Notes: generated from the sequence alone by a model not told the origin. A stretch of 64,000 nucleotides of DNA from Paenibacillus piscarius (GCF_022234545.1 NZ_JAIEUI010000008.1:1-64000), one strand, 5' to 3'. Shown: positions 16,668-25,867, numbered from the stretch's first letter. A program made the numbers and translations.

Positions 16668-17713
16668 AGACAGACACGGGTGCTGCAGAGCCTATACTTA
16701 TACTTGCGATTGAAACCAGTTGTGACGAGACCTCGGTGGCTGTTGTGCAAGACGGCTGCAAGGTGCTGTCCAATATTATTTCCAGCCAGATTGAGACGCA
16801 CCGGGCCTTCGGGGGAGTCGTGCCGGAGGTCGCCTCGCGCAAGCATGTCGAGGTTATTACGCTGGTGATTGAAGAAGCGCTAAGCGCAGCGGGCGTCCGT
16901 CCGCAGGAGCTGAGTGCGGTGGCGGTCACCCAGGGTCCCGGGCTGGTGGGGGCGCTGCTGGTCGGCGTCGTCGCTGCCAAAAGCCTTGCGCTGGCCTGGA
17001 ACAAGCCGCTCATCGGCACCCATCATATCGCCGGCCATATCTATGCCAACCGGCTGGTGAAGGAGCTGAAGTACCCCAATATGACGCTGGTTGTCTCCGG
17101 CGGACATACCGAGCTGGTTCATATGGAACGGGAAGGCGCGTTCCGGATCATTGGCCGTACCCGGGACGATGCGGTCGGGGAGGCGTATGACAAGGTAGCC
17201 CGGGCGCTGGGCTTCCCTTACCCGGGTGGTCCGTATGTGGACCGGCTGGCGCATGAAGCGGAGGAGGCTTATCCGCTGCCCCGGGTCTGGCTGGAGCCGG
17301 GCTCATACGATTTCAGCTTCAGCGGCCTGAAGTCTGCTGTGCTGAACGCAGTGAACCAGAGCAAGATGAAGGGACTTGAACCGGATACAGCCGGCATTGC
17401 CCGCGGCTTCCAGGAATCTGTTGTGGAGGTGCTTGTGGAGAAGGCGGTCCGTGCAGTCCGGGAGTACCGTGCAGAGCAGCTTCTGCTCTCCGGCGGGGTG
17501 GCGGCGAACAAGGGACTGCGTGAAGCCTTGACCCGGCGCTGCGCAGCAGAGGGAATCGAGCTGATCGTTCCGCCGCCGGTCTATTGTACAGATAATGCGG
17601 CGATGATCGGTGCAGCCGCTTATGTCAAATGGAGACATGACGGCGGCATTCCGCTGGACATGGTTGCTGATCCCGGCCTGCCGCTGGAGAAGTGGTCGGT
17701 ATCTGCCTATTGA
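16664..17713 (+). CDS. tsaD: tRNA N6-adenosine threonylcarbamoyltransferase TsaD
   Basis: Catalytic subunit that transfers the threonylcarbamoyl group to A37 of ANN-decoding tRNAs. It has the ASKHA fold with the metal-binding THHIAGHIYA motif, IETSCDETSVAVV at the N-terminus, VSGGHTELV and the GGVAANKGLR phosphate loop. The product is 349 residues from ATG 16664, which overlaps the rimI stop (ATGA). The Shine-Dalgarno is poor, consistent with coupled translation. The stop codon lies inside the -35 box of the next promoter, so the operon ends here. Confidence 0.96.
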   Translation: MKTDTGAAEPILILAIETSCDETSVAVVQDGCKVLSNIISSQIETHRAFGGVVPEVASRKHVEVITLVIEEALSAAGVRPQELSAVAVTQGPGLVGALLVGVVAAKSLALAWNKPLIGTHHIAGHIYANRLVKELKYPNMTLVVSGGHTELVHMEREGAFRIIGRTRDDAVGEAYDKVARALGFPYPGGPYVDRLAHEAEEAYPLPRVWLEPGSYDFSFSGLKSAVLNAVNQSKMKGLEPDTAGIARGFQESVVEVLVEKAVRAVREYRAEQLLLSGGVAANKGLREALTRRCAAEGIELIVPPPVYCTDNAAMIGAAAYVKWRHDGGIPLDMVADPGLPLEKWSVSAY

Positions 17714-17739
17714 CTTTTGCCGGGGCAGGCGGGTATAAT
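17710..17739 (+). promoter_or_regulatory. sigma-A promoter of the leuA leader
   Basis: TTGACT (17710-17715), 18-base spacer, TATAAT (17734-17739). The -35 box overlaps the tsaD stop codon. It drives the tandem T-box leader that follows. Confidence 0.75.
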
Positions 17740-17768
17740 CAGTTCAATTCATAACATCTTATATTTGA

Positions 17769-18068
17769 ACAAACGCGATGAAGGGAAGCAGTAAGGTGAC
17801 TCCGGGATAAGAGAGCTGCGGGTAGGTGCGACGCAGTCGAAGGAGACCTGAACTCGTCCGGGAGCGGAGCGGTGGAAGCAGGGAGTACAGGCCGGTGCAG
17901 CATAGCCGGGGCCCTGAAGAGTACACCGACTACGGATAACCTCCGTGATCAGGTTATGGAGTGGATATCACGTGATTGGCTGATAGGTAGCTGATCCGGG
18001 TATCAACAAGAGTGGTACCGCGAGGGTAATCAGCCTGTCGTCTCTTGAATGAGACGGCAGGCTTTTTG
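17769..18068 (+). promoter_or_regulatory. T-box riboswitch 1 (leucine), with terminator
   Basis: Transcription-attenuating T-box leader sensing uncharged tRNA. It has the AG-rich stem I (AGAGAGCTGCGG, GGTGCGACGCAGTC), a specifier loop GAACTCG with CTC (Leu) at 17853-17855, the T-box core AGAGTGGTACCGCGAGGGT (18009-18027) and a terminator AGCCTGtCGTCTC/GAGACGgCAGGCT plus Ts (18032-18067). The UGGU bulge matches an A discriminator, as in tRNA-Leu. It is followed directly by a second T-box. Confidence 0.92.
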
Positions 18069-18095
18069 GTGCGCTAATACAGGCATCCATAAGAT

Positions 18096-18401
18096 ACAAT
18101 ACGCTATGATCGGGAGCAGTAGACGGCTAAGGTGAACAGAGAGCTGCGGGGTGGTGCGACGCAGTCACCGGAGGCCGGCGAATCTCGCCCGTGAGCGGAG
18201 CGGCGGAAAGGGCTACAGGTACGCTGCTACGGATGTCCCCGTTACCGGACGATTCATATTCCCGTTTTGGATAACGGAAGGGGAAGTATGAAGCTGAGCT
18301 GGACGCAGCTTGGGCTTGCCAAGACAGGAAGCCTGTATGCGTCAACAAGAGTGGTACCGCGGAGGGGTGACCCGCCGTCTCTTATGAGACGGCGGTTTTT
18401 T
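18096..18401 (+). promoter_or_regulatory. T-box riboswitch 2 (probably leucine), with terminator
   Basis: Second complete T-box in series. It repeats AGAGAGCTGCGG and GGTGCGACGCAGTC, and has the core AGAGTGGTACCGCGGAGG (18348-18365) and the terminator CCGCCGTCTC/GAGACGGCGG plus Ts (18372-18401). The specifier region reads GAATCTCGCC, one base longer than in T-box 1; aligned from the 3' side the specifier is again CTC (18184-18186), although ATC or TCT cannot be excluded by eye. Confidence 0.9.
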
Positions 18402-18456
18402 GTGTTTTTCTGGAGTTGGGCAAGGCACATTATGAACCTAAATTGAGGAGGAGTAC

Positions 18457-20022
18457 ATGATGATTATTCCGGTAAAGAAACGAATTCAGATTTTTGACAC
18501 GACGCTGCGGGACGGGGAGCAAGCCCCGGGGGCCAGTCTGACCCCTGAGCAGAAAATCATTCTGGCCGGCAAGCTGGCCGAGCTGGGGGTCGATGTGATG
18601 GAGCCGGGGTTCCCGGTATCCAGTCCGGGCGATTTCGCTGCGGTGGAGACGATCTCGCGGAAGATTCAGGGGGTGGAGATCTGCGGATTTGCCCGAGCAG
18701 TCAAGGGAGATATTGATGCCGCAGTCCGGGCCACCCGGGATGCTGCGCGGCGGCGGATTCATATCTTCATCTCCTCCTCTGACATTCATCTGCGCCATCA
18801 GCTGCGCATGAGCCGTCCGGAAGTAGTGGCCGTCGCGCGCGAAATGACAGCCTATGCCCGCCAGTTCTGCGACGTGGTCGAGTTCACCGCCATGGATGCC
18901 GCGCGCACAGGAATCGACGACCTGATCGAAATGGTGGAGGCGGTGATCGAAGAGGGGGCGTCGATTATCAATCTGCCCGACACCGTGGGGTATGCGCTGC
19001 CGCAGGAATACGGCGAGATGTTCCGGCGGGTGCGGCTCGGGGCGAGAGGCGGCGATAAGGTTATCTACAGTGCCCATTGCCATAACGATCTGGGCCTGGC
19101 GGTAGCGAACAGCCTGGCAGCCATTGAAGGCGGGGCTACCCAGATCGAGGTGACCGTCAACGGCGTCGGCGAGCGCACCGGGAACTGTGCACTGGAGGAG
19201 CTGGTTATGGCGCTGGAGACGCGTGGTGATGCTATTGGCGCAGAGACCGGCATTGTGCTGGATAAGCTGTACGATACCTCGCGGATGATTAGCGGGGCGA
19301 TGCATTTCCCGATCGCCTTCAACAAGCCGGTGGTCGGACGGAATGCCTTCCAGCATGAATCCGGCATCCACCAGGACGGCCTGCTGAAGGACCGCAGCAC
19401 GTACGAGATTATGGACCCGGAACGGCTGGGCATTCCGCGCAGCATGATTATCCTCGGCAAGCATTCGGGCAGACACGCGCTGAAGGACCGGGCAGCGAAA
19501 TACGGGATTGCCCTGGATTCGGCAGAGCTGGACGCGCTCTACGAATCGTTCAAGGAGACCGCTGACCGCCAGAAGGCGGTCAGCGATGATGAGCTGCTGC
19601 GGATGGTCAGCAGCACGACAGGACAGCAGGCGCAGGTCTACGCGCTCGGCGAGGTCCAGGTATTGGCCGGCAGCGCGCCGCGCCGGGTGGCCGCTGTGAC
19701 GGTGCGCCATCTGCAGAGCGGCGCCGAAGCCACGCATACCAGCACCGGAGACGGTCCGCTGGAGGCCATCATTGCCGCGATCGGGCAAGGGATTGCCGAG
19801 GAGATCCGCTTCGACGGGCTGGAGCTGCATTCGCTGGGCAGCGGCGGCAATGCCCAGGCGGAGGCTGCGGTGATGGTGGAATGGAAGGGCGCAAAATTCC
19901 GCGGCACCGCCATCCATCACGATATCGTGATGGCAGCGGGCATCGCTTATATCGCCGCGTGCAATGCGGCGCTGCTGTCGGATCAGGCGGCGGACACCCA
20001 AGATGCGGCGGTAAACAGCTAG
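18457..20022 (+). CDS. leuA: 2-isopropylmalate synthase LeuA
   Basis: First committed step of leucine synthesis: condenses acetyl-CoA with 2-ketoisovalerate. The TIM-barrel part (residues about 1-300) has FDTTLRDGEQAPGASLTPEQK, the metal-binding HCHNDLGLAVANSLAA and GVGERTGNCALEE; the HESGIHQDG motif begins the linker, and the C-terminal part (about 395-505) is the leucine-feedback LeuA domain. The product is 521 residues, the usual length. GAGGAGG precedes paired ATGs at 18457 and 18460. It is controlled by two tandem leucine T-boxes and stands alone, away from any leuBCD genes, between tsaD and the ydiF-like gene. Confidence 0.95.
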   Translation: MMIIPVKKRIQIFDTTLRDGEQAPGASLTPEQKIILAGKLAELGVDVMEPGFPVSSPGDFAAVETISRKIQGVEICGFARAVKGDIDAAVRATRDAARRRIHIFISSSDIHLRHQLRMSRPEVVAVAREMTAYARQFCDVVEFTAMDAARTGIDDLIEMVEAVIEEGASIINLPDTVGYALPQEYGEMFRRVRLGARGGDKVIYSAHCHNDLGLAVANSLAAIEGGATQIEVTVNGVGERTGNCALEELVMALETRGDAIGAETGIVLDKLYDTSRMISGAMHFPIAFNKPVVGRNAFQHESGIHQDGLLKDRSTYEIMDPERLGIPRSMIILGKHSGRHALKDRAAKYGIALDSAELDALYESFKETADRQKAVSDDELLRMVSSTTGQQAQVYALGEVQVLAGSAPRRVAAVTVRHLQSGAEATHTSTGDGPLEAIIAAIGQGIAEEIRFDGLELHSLGSGGNAQAEAAVMVEWKGAKFRGTAIHHDIVMAAGIAYIAACNAALLSDQAADTQDAAVNS

Positions 20023-20091
20023 AAGGTAGAGGTTAGTAACGAAAGACCAGAATGATGCTGCCCCGCAGGTTTAGTACAATGCAAGGACTGA

Positions 20092-20131
20092 ACGCCTCTG
20101 CCAAGTCACCGACATCGGCAGAGGCGTTTTT
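20092..20131 (+). terminator. rho-independent terminator after leuA
   Basis: ACGCCTCTGCC (20092-20102) pairs with GGCAGAGGCGT (20117-20127), followed by Ts. Confidence 0.85.
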
Positions 20132-20370
20132 GCTGTCATGGCTGGTGCGACGGCGCGTGTGCCGAATGGTTGTGAGCCCAATGTAATCGAAAAACCGACC
20201 ACATTCGGCGCCGGGTGGGCGCGTGGACCAATCGGCGTTGCGTAAGCTACCCGGTTCTGCGTGGGCGCGTCGGCTAAATGAGCGGCTGACATATGTGCCG
20301 GATGGCGGCAAGCAGACATCCGCCTACCCAAAACCGACCATATTTTTGCCCCCTGCGGCTTTTGTCAAGT

Positions 20371-20629
20371 TGTGGACAACGTTATCCACATATTCCGCGC
20401 GAGTTGTGTAAAAAGCGTGTAAAATGAGTAATAACGCCTATTTTTTAAATAGCATAAACCGGCACTTATACAATGAAACATTTTTGTGGGAATTGTGGAT
20501 AATGTGGATAATTCGGTGGATAAAAAGTCCTTGACAACGAAACTAGCTATTTTAAGCCTAAAAAAAGCCCCGAAGGGCTAATTCGGGGCATCAGTTATAC
20601 ACGGAAACTGTGGATGAGTCTGTGGATAA
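20371..20629. promoter_or_regulatory. cluster of DnaA-box-like 9-mers
   Basis: Exact TTATCCACA boxes on either strand lie at 20382-20390, 20494-20502, 20503-20511 and 20621-20629. One-mismatch boxes lie at 20371-20379, 20515-20523, 20595-20603 and 20609-20617. The stretch between 20400 and 20480 is AT-rich. It lies in the gap between convergent leuA and the ydiF-like gene; dnaA and dnaN are not nearby, so it is unlikely to be oriC. It resembles the DnaA-box clusters that titrate DnaA in Bacillus. The remainder of 20132-20370 shows only hairpin repeats. Confidence 0.65.
20560..20589 (-). terminator. rho-independent terminator of the ABC-F gene
   Basis: GCCCCGAA (20567-20574) pairs with TTCGGGGC (20582-20589). 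Read on the minus strand it ends in seven Ts (20560-20566). It sits inside the DnaA-box cluster. Confidence 0.8.
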
Positions 20630-20682
20630 CCGGATTTGAACAAAATGGAAACTGTTAAAATTTATTTTGGGCAGCTTTTACA

Positions 20683-22638
20683 TTATTCTGCAGCCAGTAT
20701 CTCCCATTCGCTAAATAAATCTGTCAGCTGCTCCTTATGATCCTTCAGCTTGCCCTCATGCTCCTGAAGCGCCATGTAATCCTGGAATACCTCAGGCCTA
20801 GTCATCTCATGCTCAATGTCTGCGATGGCTTCCTCCAGCGCGGAGATTTTCTCCTCCAGCTCTGTAATCCGCCGCTGACGGTTGCGTTCCTCACGCTTGG
20901 CCTGCTTGTCCGCTTCATAGGAGAGGGCAGTTCCCTTCTCTGCTGCCGGAGCTTCGCTGACTGCACTGCGCGAGAGTCTGGCCGCAGCAAGCTCCGCTTC
21001 CTCTGCCGCAATCGCTTCAAGCTCCTGCTTCTTCGCAATATAATCGTCATAATTACCCAAATACTGATCAATTCCGTCCGGGTGCAGCTCCAGCACACGT
21101 TCTGCCATCTTATTCAGGAAGTAACGGTCATGGGAAATGAACAACAGTGTCCCTTCAAAATCCATCAGCGCCGCCTCCAGCACCTCGCGGCTGACCAGAT
21201 CGAGGTGGTTGGTCGGCTCATCGAGAATCAGCATGTTGGCTCCGCGCAGCATCAGCTTGGATAACGCGACCCGGGCCTTCTCGCCACCGCTCAGTGCGGC
21301 CACCTTCTTGAGCACATCCTCGCCGCTGAACAGGAAATTGCCGAGAATGGTCCGGATTCTGGCTTCCTCCAGCATCGGATACTCGCTCCACAGCTCTTCC
21401 AGCACGGTGTTGTTCGGATTCAATCTCGTCTGCTCCTGGTCGTAGTAGGCGATCTTCACCTTAGTGCCCCAGTTCACCGTTCCGGCGGAGGGCTGACGGG
21501 TACCGGTCAGACATTGCAGCAGTGTGGATTTGCCGATCCCGTTCGGCCCGATCAGCGCGGCGGTCTCCCCGCGTCTAAGCTCGAAGGACGCCTTCTGGAA
21601 CAGCGGTTTCGCCCCTTCACTGAACGCTACAGCCACCTCGCGGAGCTGCAGCACCTCCTTGCCGGACATGAAATCCGGCTCGAAGGAGAAGCTGGCCTTC
21701 TTCAGATCGCCCAGCGGCTTGTCAATGCGCTCCATCTTATCCAGCGCCTTGCGCCGGCTCTGGGCCCGCTTGGTGGTGGAGGCCCGCACGATGTTGCGCT
21801 GTACGAAATCCTCCATCCGCGAGATTTCCTCCTGCTGCTTCTCATATTGCTTCATGCGGATCTCATATTCCGCCGCCTTCAGCTCCATGTAACGGCTGTA
21901 GTTGCCCGTATACCGGCGGGACTGGTGCCGCTCAATCTCCACGATGGTTGTTACCAGCCGGTCGAGGAAATACCGGTCATGGGACACGACCAGAATGCCG
22001 CCGGCATACCCGCGCAGATAATCCTCCAGCCAAGTGAGCGTCTCGATGTCCAGATGGTTGGTCGGCTCATCGAGCATGAGCAGGTCCGGGGCCTGCAGCA
22101 GGATGCGGGCCAGGGCCAGGCGCGTCTTCTGGCCTCCGCTTAAGGTGGCGATCGGTGTATCGGGGGAGAAGTCCCCGAAGCCCATCCCGTGCAGGACGCT
22201 GCGGATGCGCGTATTCATCTCATAGCCGCCGTGATCCCTGAACCAGTCGGAACGTCTGGCATAGCGTTCGAGCAGCTCCTCGTAGCGCTTCGGATCATCC
22301 GCAAGCGCCGGATCGGCGATATCCGTCTCCAGCTGGCGCAGCTCCGCTTCGGCCTCCAGCAGCGGCGCGAATACGGCCAGCATCTCCTCCTGAATAGTCT
22401 TATCCGACTGCAGGCCGCTATTCTGGGCCAGATAGCCGATGGTTGTCTCTTTGGCCTTGTGAATCTGCCCGCTGTCGTAGGACAGCTCCCCGGCGAGAAT
22501 CTGCAGGAAGGTCGATTTGCCGGCTCCGTTGACGCCGACAAGCCCGACCCGCTCCTTCTCATTCACCATCAGGCTGATGCCGTCCAATATGTTCTGTATT
22601 CCATATGATTTCGTAATTCCTGTCGCTTGAAGAAGCAT
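20683..22638 (-). CDS. ABC-F family ATPase (YdiF-like)
   Basis: Soluble tandem-ATPase of the ABC-F family, which acts on ribosomes rather than in transport. The product of 651 residues has two ABC domains: Walker A GVNGAGKST (about residue 36) and GPNGIGKST (about 360), signatures LSGGQKTRLALARI and LSGGEKARVALSKL, and two LDEPTNHLD Walker B motifs. A charged P-site interaction linker lies between them (about 235-315), and a C-terminal coiled coil follows (about 570-650). Position next to the tsa genes and moaC matches B. subtilis ydiF. Orientation is opposite to the flanking genes here. Some ABC-F proteins protect ribosomes from antibiotics, but the long generic architecture fits the housekeeping YdiF group. 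Confidence 0.92.
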   Translation of the reverse strand: MLLQATGITKSYGIQNILDGISLMVNEKERVGLVGVNGAGKSTFLQILAGELSYDSGQIHKAKETTIGYLAQNSGLQSDKTIQEEMLAVFAPLLEAEAELRQLETDIADPALADDPKRYEELLERYARRSDWFRDHGGYEMNTRIRSVLHGMGFGDFSPDTPIATLSGGQKTRLALARILLQAPDLLMLDEPTNHLDIETLTWLEDYLRGYAGGILVVSHDRYFLDRLVTTIVEIERHQSRRYTGNYSRYMELKAAEYEIRMKQYEKQQEEISRMEDFVQRNIVRASTTKRAQSRRKALDKMERIDKPLGDLKKASFSFEPDFMSGKEVLQLREVAVAFSEGAKPLFQKASFELRRGETAALIGPNGIGKSTLLQCLTGTRQPSAGTVNWGTKVKIAYYDQEQTRLNPNNTVLEELWSEYPMLEEARIRTILGNFLFSGEDVLKKVAALSGGEKARVALSKLMLRGANMLILDEPTNHLDLVSREVLEAALMDFEGTLLFISHDRYFLNKMAERVLELHPDGIDQYLGNYDDYIAKKQELEAIAAEEAELAAARLSRSAVSEAPAAEKGTALSYEADKQAKREERNRQRRITELEEKISALEEAIADIEHEMTRPEVFQDYMALQEHEGKLKDHKEQLTDLFSEWEILAAE

Positions 22639-22858
22639 TCTGATGAAACCTCCGCCCTTGCAATTTGGCCCGGCGGCTTGCGTCCGGGCAATATCCTGAT
22701 CTTATTCTCCAGTTTACATGAAAAAGCTGTACCGTGCGAGGTTCATTCTCCTAACAAGGGGAATGATACAACCTTGGCGAACCGGTAGGAAGAGTGGTAA
22801 ACTGAGCTTACAAACTATGATAAGCTATTGAACAACACGATAAAGGAGGAGGCTGCCT

Positions 22859-23527
22859 ATGCCCGAGCGCAGCATGGAACTTGCCGCGCGGAAGCGGGAG
22901 CTGCGGGCCGGGAAGGCCGCTGAGAGGGATAGCCTGTCCCTGGTGCAGAGAGAGCAGTTATCAGCCCGGGTCTGCCATCATGCCTGGAGCTGGTTCACGC
23001 AGGCCGGTGCTGTATCCCTGCTCGCCTACGCCCCTTTCCGCTCCGAGCTGGACTGCCTCCCCCTGCTGAGGGAGGCATGGGCGGGCGGCCATGATGTGTG
23101 GCTTCCCCGGGTGGACCGGGAGAGCGGAACCCTGAGCCTCCATTCCGTAGGCGCCTGGGAAGAGCTGGTTCCGGGAGCCTTTGGAATACCGGAGCCTGCC
23201 GCCGGAAGCATAACGCTTGCCGGAGCAGAGACAGGCACAGGAGGGAATCTGCCGGATGCGGTATTCGTGCCTGGCTTGGCCTTTGATCTGCGGGGCGGGC
23301 GCCTGGGCTACGGGCGCGGTTATTATGACCGCCTTAGGGCCGGCTGGGAGCAGACTCCTTCCGGGAATAACCGCAGACCCTTATGGGTCGGTCTGGCTTT
23401 TGGAGTGCAGCTTGTTCCTGAGGTCCCGCTTGAAGAGCATGATGCCCTGATGGATCTGCTGATTACGGAGAACGGCATCTGGGATTGCCGGAAGGAGAGG
23501 TTACATGGAATTAACTCATTTCAATGA
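22859..23527 (+). CDS. 5-formyltetrahydrofolate cyclo-ligase
   Basis: Converts 5-formyl-THF to 5,10-methenyl-THF with ATP. The N-terminal basic helix ([19 protein letters not shown]), the central [10 protein letters not shown] and the C-terminal [22 protein letters not shown] motif (ATP/folate site) are clear. The product is 222 residues. AAAGGAGGAGG precedes the ATG. The last 23 bases overlap moaC, so the gene is cotranslated with it. In Bacillus this gene sits elsewhere (yqgN); here it heads a moaC-mog run. Confidence 0.92.
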   Translation: MPERSMELAARKRELRAGKAAERDSLSLVQREQLSARVCHHAWSWFTQAGAVSLLAYAPFRSELDCLPLLREAWAGGHDVWLPRVDRESGTLSLHSVGAWEELVPGAFGIPEPAAGSITLAGAETGTGGNLPDAVFVPGLAFDLRGGRLGYGRGYYDRLRAGWEQTPSGNNRRPLWVGLAFGVQLVPEVPLEEHDALMDLLITENGIWDCRKERLHGINSFQ

Positions 23528-23981
23528 GCAGGGCAGAGCCCGGATGGTGGATGTCAGCGACAAGGCTGTCACCAAGCGGACGGCTGCGGCCAGAAGTCTG
23601 GTGCGGATGAATCCGGAGACGCTGACGGCAATCAAGTCCGGCCAGATCCGCAAAGGGGATGTCCTTGCGGTCGCCCAGGTAGCCGGGATTATGGCGGCCA
23701 AGCAGACCTCAAGCTGGATTCCGATGTGCCATCCGCTGCCGCTGACCGGAGTGGATATCGGCTTCACGGATAACAACAAAGATGAACTATATATAGAAGC
23801 AACCGTCAGCATCACCGGTAAGACCGGGGTGGAGATGGAGGCGCTGACGGCGGTATCCGCCGCAGCCCTGACCGTATATGACATGTGTAAGGCGCTGCAG
23901 AAGGACATGATCATCGGACCTACGATGCTGGTGTCCAAGAGCGGCGGCAAGAATGGGGATTACGCGCTGGAAGCTGAATAG
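23505..23981 (+). CDS. moaC: cyclic pyranopterin monophosphate synthase MoaC
   Basis: Molybdenum cofactor biosynthesis, forming cyclic pyranopterin monophosphate from the MoaA product. Conserved [35 protein letters not shown] and the basic KSGGKNGDY tail are present. The product is 158 residues, the usual length. GAAGGAGAGG lies before the ATG, inside the end of the cyclo-ligase gene. A MogA-type gene follows 92 bases later. Confidence 0.96.
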   Translation: MELTHFNEQGRARMVDVSDKAVTKRTAAARSLVRMNPETLTAIKSGQIRKGDVLAVAQVAGIMAAKQTSSWIPMCHPLPLTGVDIGFTDNNKDELYIEATVSITGKTGVEMEALTAVSAAALTVYDMCKALQKDMIIGPTMLVSKSGGKNGDYALEAE

Positions 23982-24073
23982 GATAGCAGTCTGGAGACCG
24001 TGCCCCTGCGTACCGGCCGCTGCTGAAGCAGCCGGAAGATATACATAATACATAGAGAGGGAGGGACAAACCG

Positions 24074-24559
24074 ATGGCGTGGAAAACAGCGATCCTGACA
24101 GCCAGCGACAAAGGGTCCAGAGGCGAGCGGGAAGACACGAGCGCCCAGGTGATTCGGGAGCTGGTGGAGGAGGAGCTTGGCGGGGAGATTATTGAATACC
24201 GGATCGTGCCCGATGAGCAGGATGAGATTATTGCCGCACTGATTGAGCTAACGGATTATTTCCAGGCGGACCTGGTGCTGACCACCGGCGGAACCGATCT
24301 GGCCATCCGTGATGTAACGCCTGAGGCGACGCGGCGGGTCATTGAACGCGAGGTGCCTGGACTCTCCGAGGCCATGCGCAGTACAGTCATGCAGAAGAAC
24401 CGGGCAGCGATGCTGTTCCGGGGGATCAGCGGCATCCGCGGCCGGACGCTGATTGTCAATCTGCCCGGTACCCCGAAGGGAGTACATGAGAATCTGGCGG
24501 CTATAATGGACCAGTTGCCGGAGGCCCTGCTGATGGTTACGGGGCAATACCGCCAGTAA
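24074..24559 (+). CDS. mog: MogA/MoaB family molybdopterin adenylyltransferase
   Basis: Adenylylates molybdopterin before metal insertion. A 161-residue single-domain protein: TASDKGSRGEREDTSAQ at the N-terminus, the LVLTTGGTDLAIRDVTPEATR nucleotide/MPT site, a conserved GLSEAMR and the VNLPGTPKGVHENL loop. GGGAGGGA precedes the ATG. It is the third gene of the folate/Moco cluster and follows moaC; MoaB and MogA are hard to tell apart by eye. Confidence 0.92.
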   Translation: MAWKTAILTASDKGSRGEREDTSAQVIRELVEEELGGEIIEYRIVPDEQDEIIAALIELTDYFQADLVLTTGGTDLAIRDVTPEATRRVIEREVPGLSEAMRSTVMQKNRAAMLFRGISGIRGRTLIVNLPGTPKGVHENLAAIMDQLPEALLMVTGQYRQ

Positions 24560-24687
24560 TCGGGACAATCCCATCACTTGTGCGTTAATCGTTCAGGATA
24601 GATAATGGATGTGTGATATAAGTTATGGTATTATTGATACATTGATGACGTTATCATGAACGGACATAAGGATGGGAGGAAACCGGA

Positions 24688-24930
24688 ATGTTAAATGGTA
24701 TTGGCGCACCGGGAATTATATTGCTGGTTATCTTGGCACTGCTGCTCTTTGGTCCCAATAAGCTTCCTGAGCTTGGGCGGGCTGTCGGACGCACCTTCCG
24801 TGAATTCAAGGACGGTGCGCGTGAGATTATCAATGAGCCGGAACCGGCCAAGCGGAGCGAAGCGCCGTCTGCGGCGGCTCCGAAGGCCGCAGCCGCAGAG
24901 CTTCCGCAGGACCGCCGTCTGCCGGAGTAA
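24688..24930 (+). CDS. tatA: Sec-independent protein translocase TatA
   Basis: Pore-forming subunit of the twin-arginine translocase. An N-terminal membrane helix (GAPGIILLVILALLLFG), the FGPNKLPELGRAVGRTFREFKDG hinge and amphipathic helix, and a short charged Ala/Pro-rich tail make a standard 80-residue TatA. GGGAGGA precedes the ATG. tatC follows 85 bases downstream, matching tatAy-tatCy of Bacillus. Confidence 0.95.
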   Translation: MLNGIGAPGIILLVILALLLFGPNKLPELGRAVGRTFREFKDGAREIINEPEPAKRSEAPSAAAPKAAAAELPQDRRLPE

Positions 24931-24949
24931 TTATTTTTTGACCTATGCA

Positions 24950-24992
24950 GGGGCGTCCTTCCCAGTTATACAGACCGGGACGGCGCCCTTTT
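24950..24992 (+). terminator. possible hairpin between tatA and tatC
   Basis: GGGGCGTCC (24950-24958) can pair with the GGGACGGCGCCC region (24977-24988), with a bulge, followed by TTTTAAATT. It is a weak terminator or attenuator that would lower tatC relative to tatA. Confidence 0.4.
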
Positions 24993-25015
24993 AAATTGTA
25001 GAGGTGGTGTCAGTC

Positions 25016-25789
25016 ATGTCTCTTGATGCGCAAGAAGCTGAGGAAATGTCCCTGGTCGATCATCTGACCGAGCTGCGCAGGCGGGTCATCTATGTGCTTG
25101 TCATGTTCGTGGCCGGGCTGGTACTGGGGTTATTCGTGGCCAAACCGATCTACCTGTACCTGATCAGTGCTGATCATGCGCAAGGCTTTATCCTGCACGC
25201 CTTCTCCTTCTGGGACGGTATAGGCATGTATATGAAGATCGCCATGGCGGTCTCCCTGATCTTCTCCGTACCGTTCATTGCCTATCAGCTATGGGCGTTC
25301 ATCAGCCCCGGCTTGCGTCCGGAGGAACGGAGTGCTGCACTGCGTTATGTGCCGTACGTGTTCGTTTTGTTTATTGTCGGGATCGCTTTTGCCTATTACA
25401 TAGTTTTTCCGATGGCCTTGTCCTTCACGATCTCGATTACGCGTAATATGGGGCTGGAGGAGACCTACGGGATCGCCGAATATTTCAGCTTCCTGTTCAG
25501 TCTGGTCATTCCGCTGGCGCTGCTCTTCGAGCTGCCGCTGCTTGTGATGTTCCTGACCAAGCTTAGAGTGCTGAACCCGCTGCGCTTGCGCAAGATGCGG
25601 CGGTATGCTTATTTTGCGCTCGTATTCATTGCAGTGGTCATTACGCCGCCGGATTTCATCTCGGACTTCCTGGTGACCATTCCGCTGCTGGTGTTGTATG
25701 AATTCAGTGTCTTTCTATCCTCATTCGTGTACCGCAGGCAACTGGCCGAGGACGCCAAACGGGAAGCGCGATATGTTAAAGTAGAGTAA
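25016..25789 (+). CDS. tatC: Sec-independent protein translocase TatC
   Basis: Receptor subunit that recognises twin-arginine signal peptides. Six membrane helices and the N-terminal MSLVDHLTELRRRV motif with the conserved Glu are present, together with FISPGLRPEER and VFIAVVITPPDFISD. The start at ATG 25016 has GAGGTGG 8 bases upstream; the frame is open back to a GTG at 25004, which lies within that Shine-Dalgarno. The product is 257 residues. Confidence 0.95.
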   Translation: MSLDAQEAEEMSLVDHLTELRRRVIYVLVMFVAGLVLGLFVAKPIYLYLISADHAQGFILHAFSFWDGIGMYMKIAMAVSLIFSVPFIAYQLWAFISPGLRPEERSAALRYVPYVFVLFIVGIAFAYYIVFPMALSFTISITRNMGLEETYGIAEYFSFLFSLVIPLALLFELPLLVMFLTKLRVLNPLRLRKMRRYAYFALVFIAVVITPPDFISDFLVTIPLLVLYEFSVFLSSFVYRRQLAEDAKREARYVKVE

Positions 25790-25867
25790 AGGCGGGGGCA
25801 TAAATTGCCCCTTCATGGACAGAATGATAAAATTCCCCGGACATCGATGATTTTTACGTAAAAGGAC

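Noticed and set aside
18430..20001. Long open frame on the minus strand across leuA
   Set aside because: It mirrors the GC-rich codon pattern of leuA, has no Shine-Dalgarno and no sensible protein composition; a shadow frame.
20371..20629. Chromosomal origin (oriC)
   Set aside because: DnaA boxes are present but dnaA, dnaN, rpmH and gyrase genes are absent; the flanking genes are leuA and an ABC-F gene.
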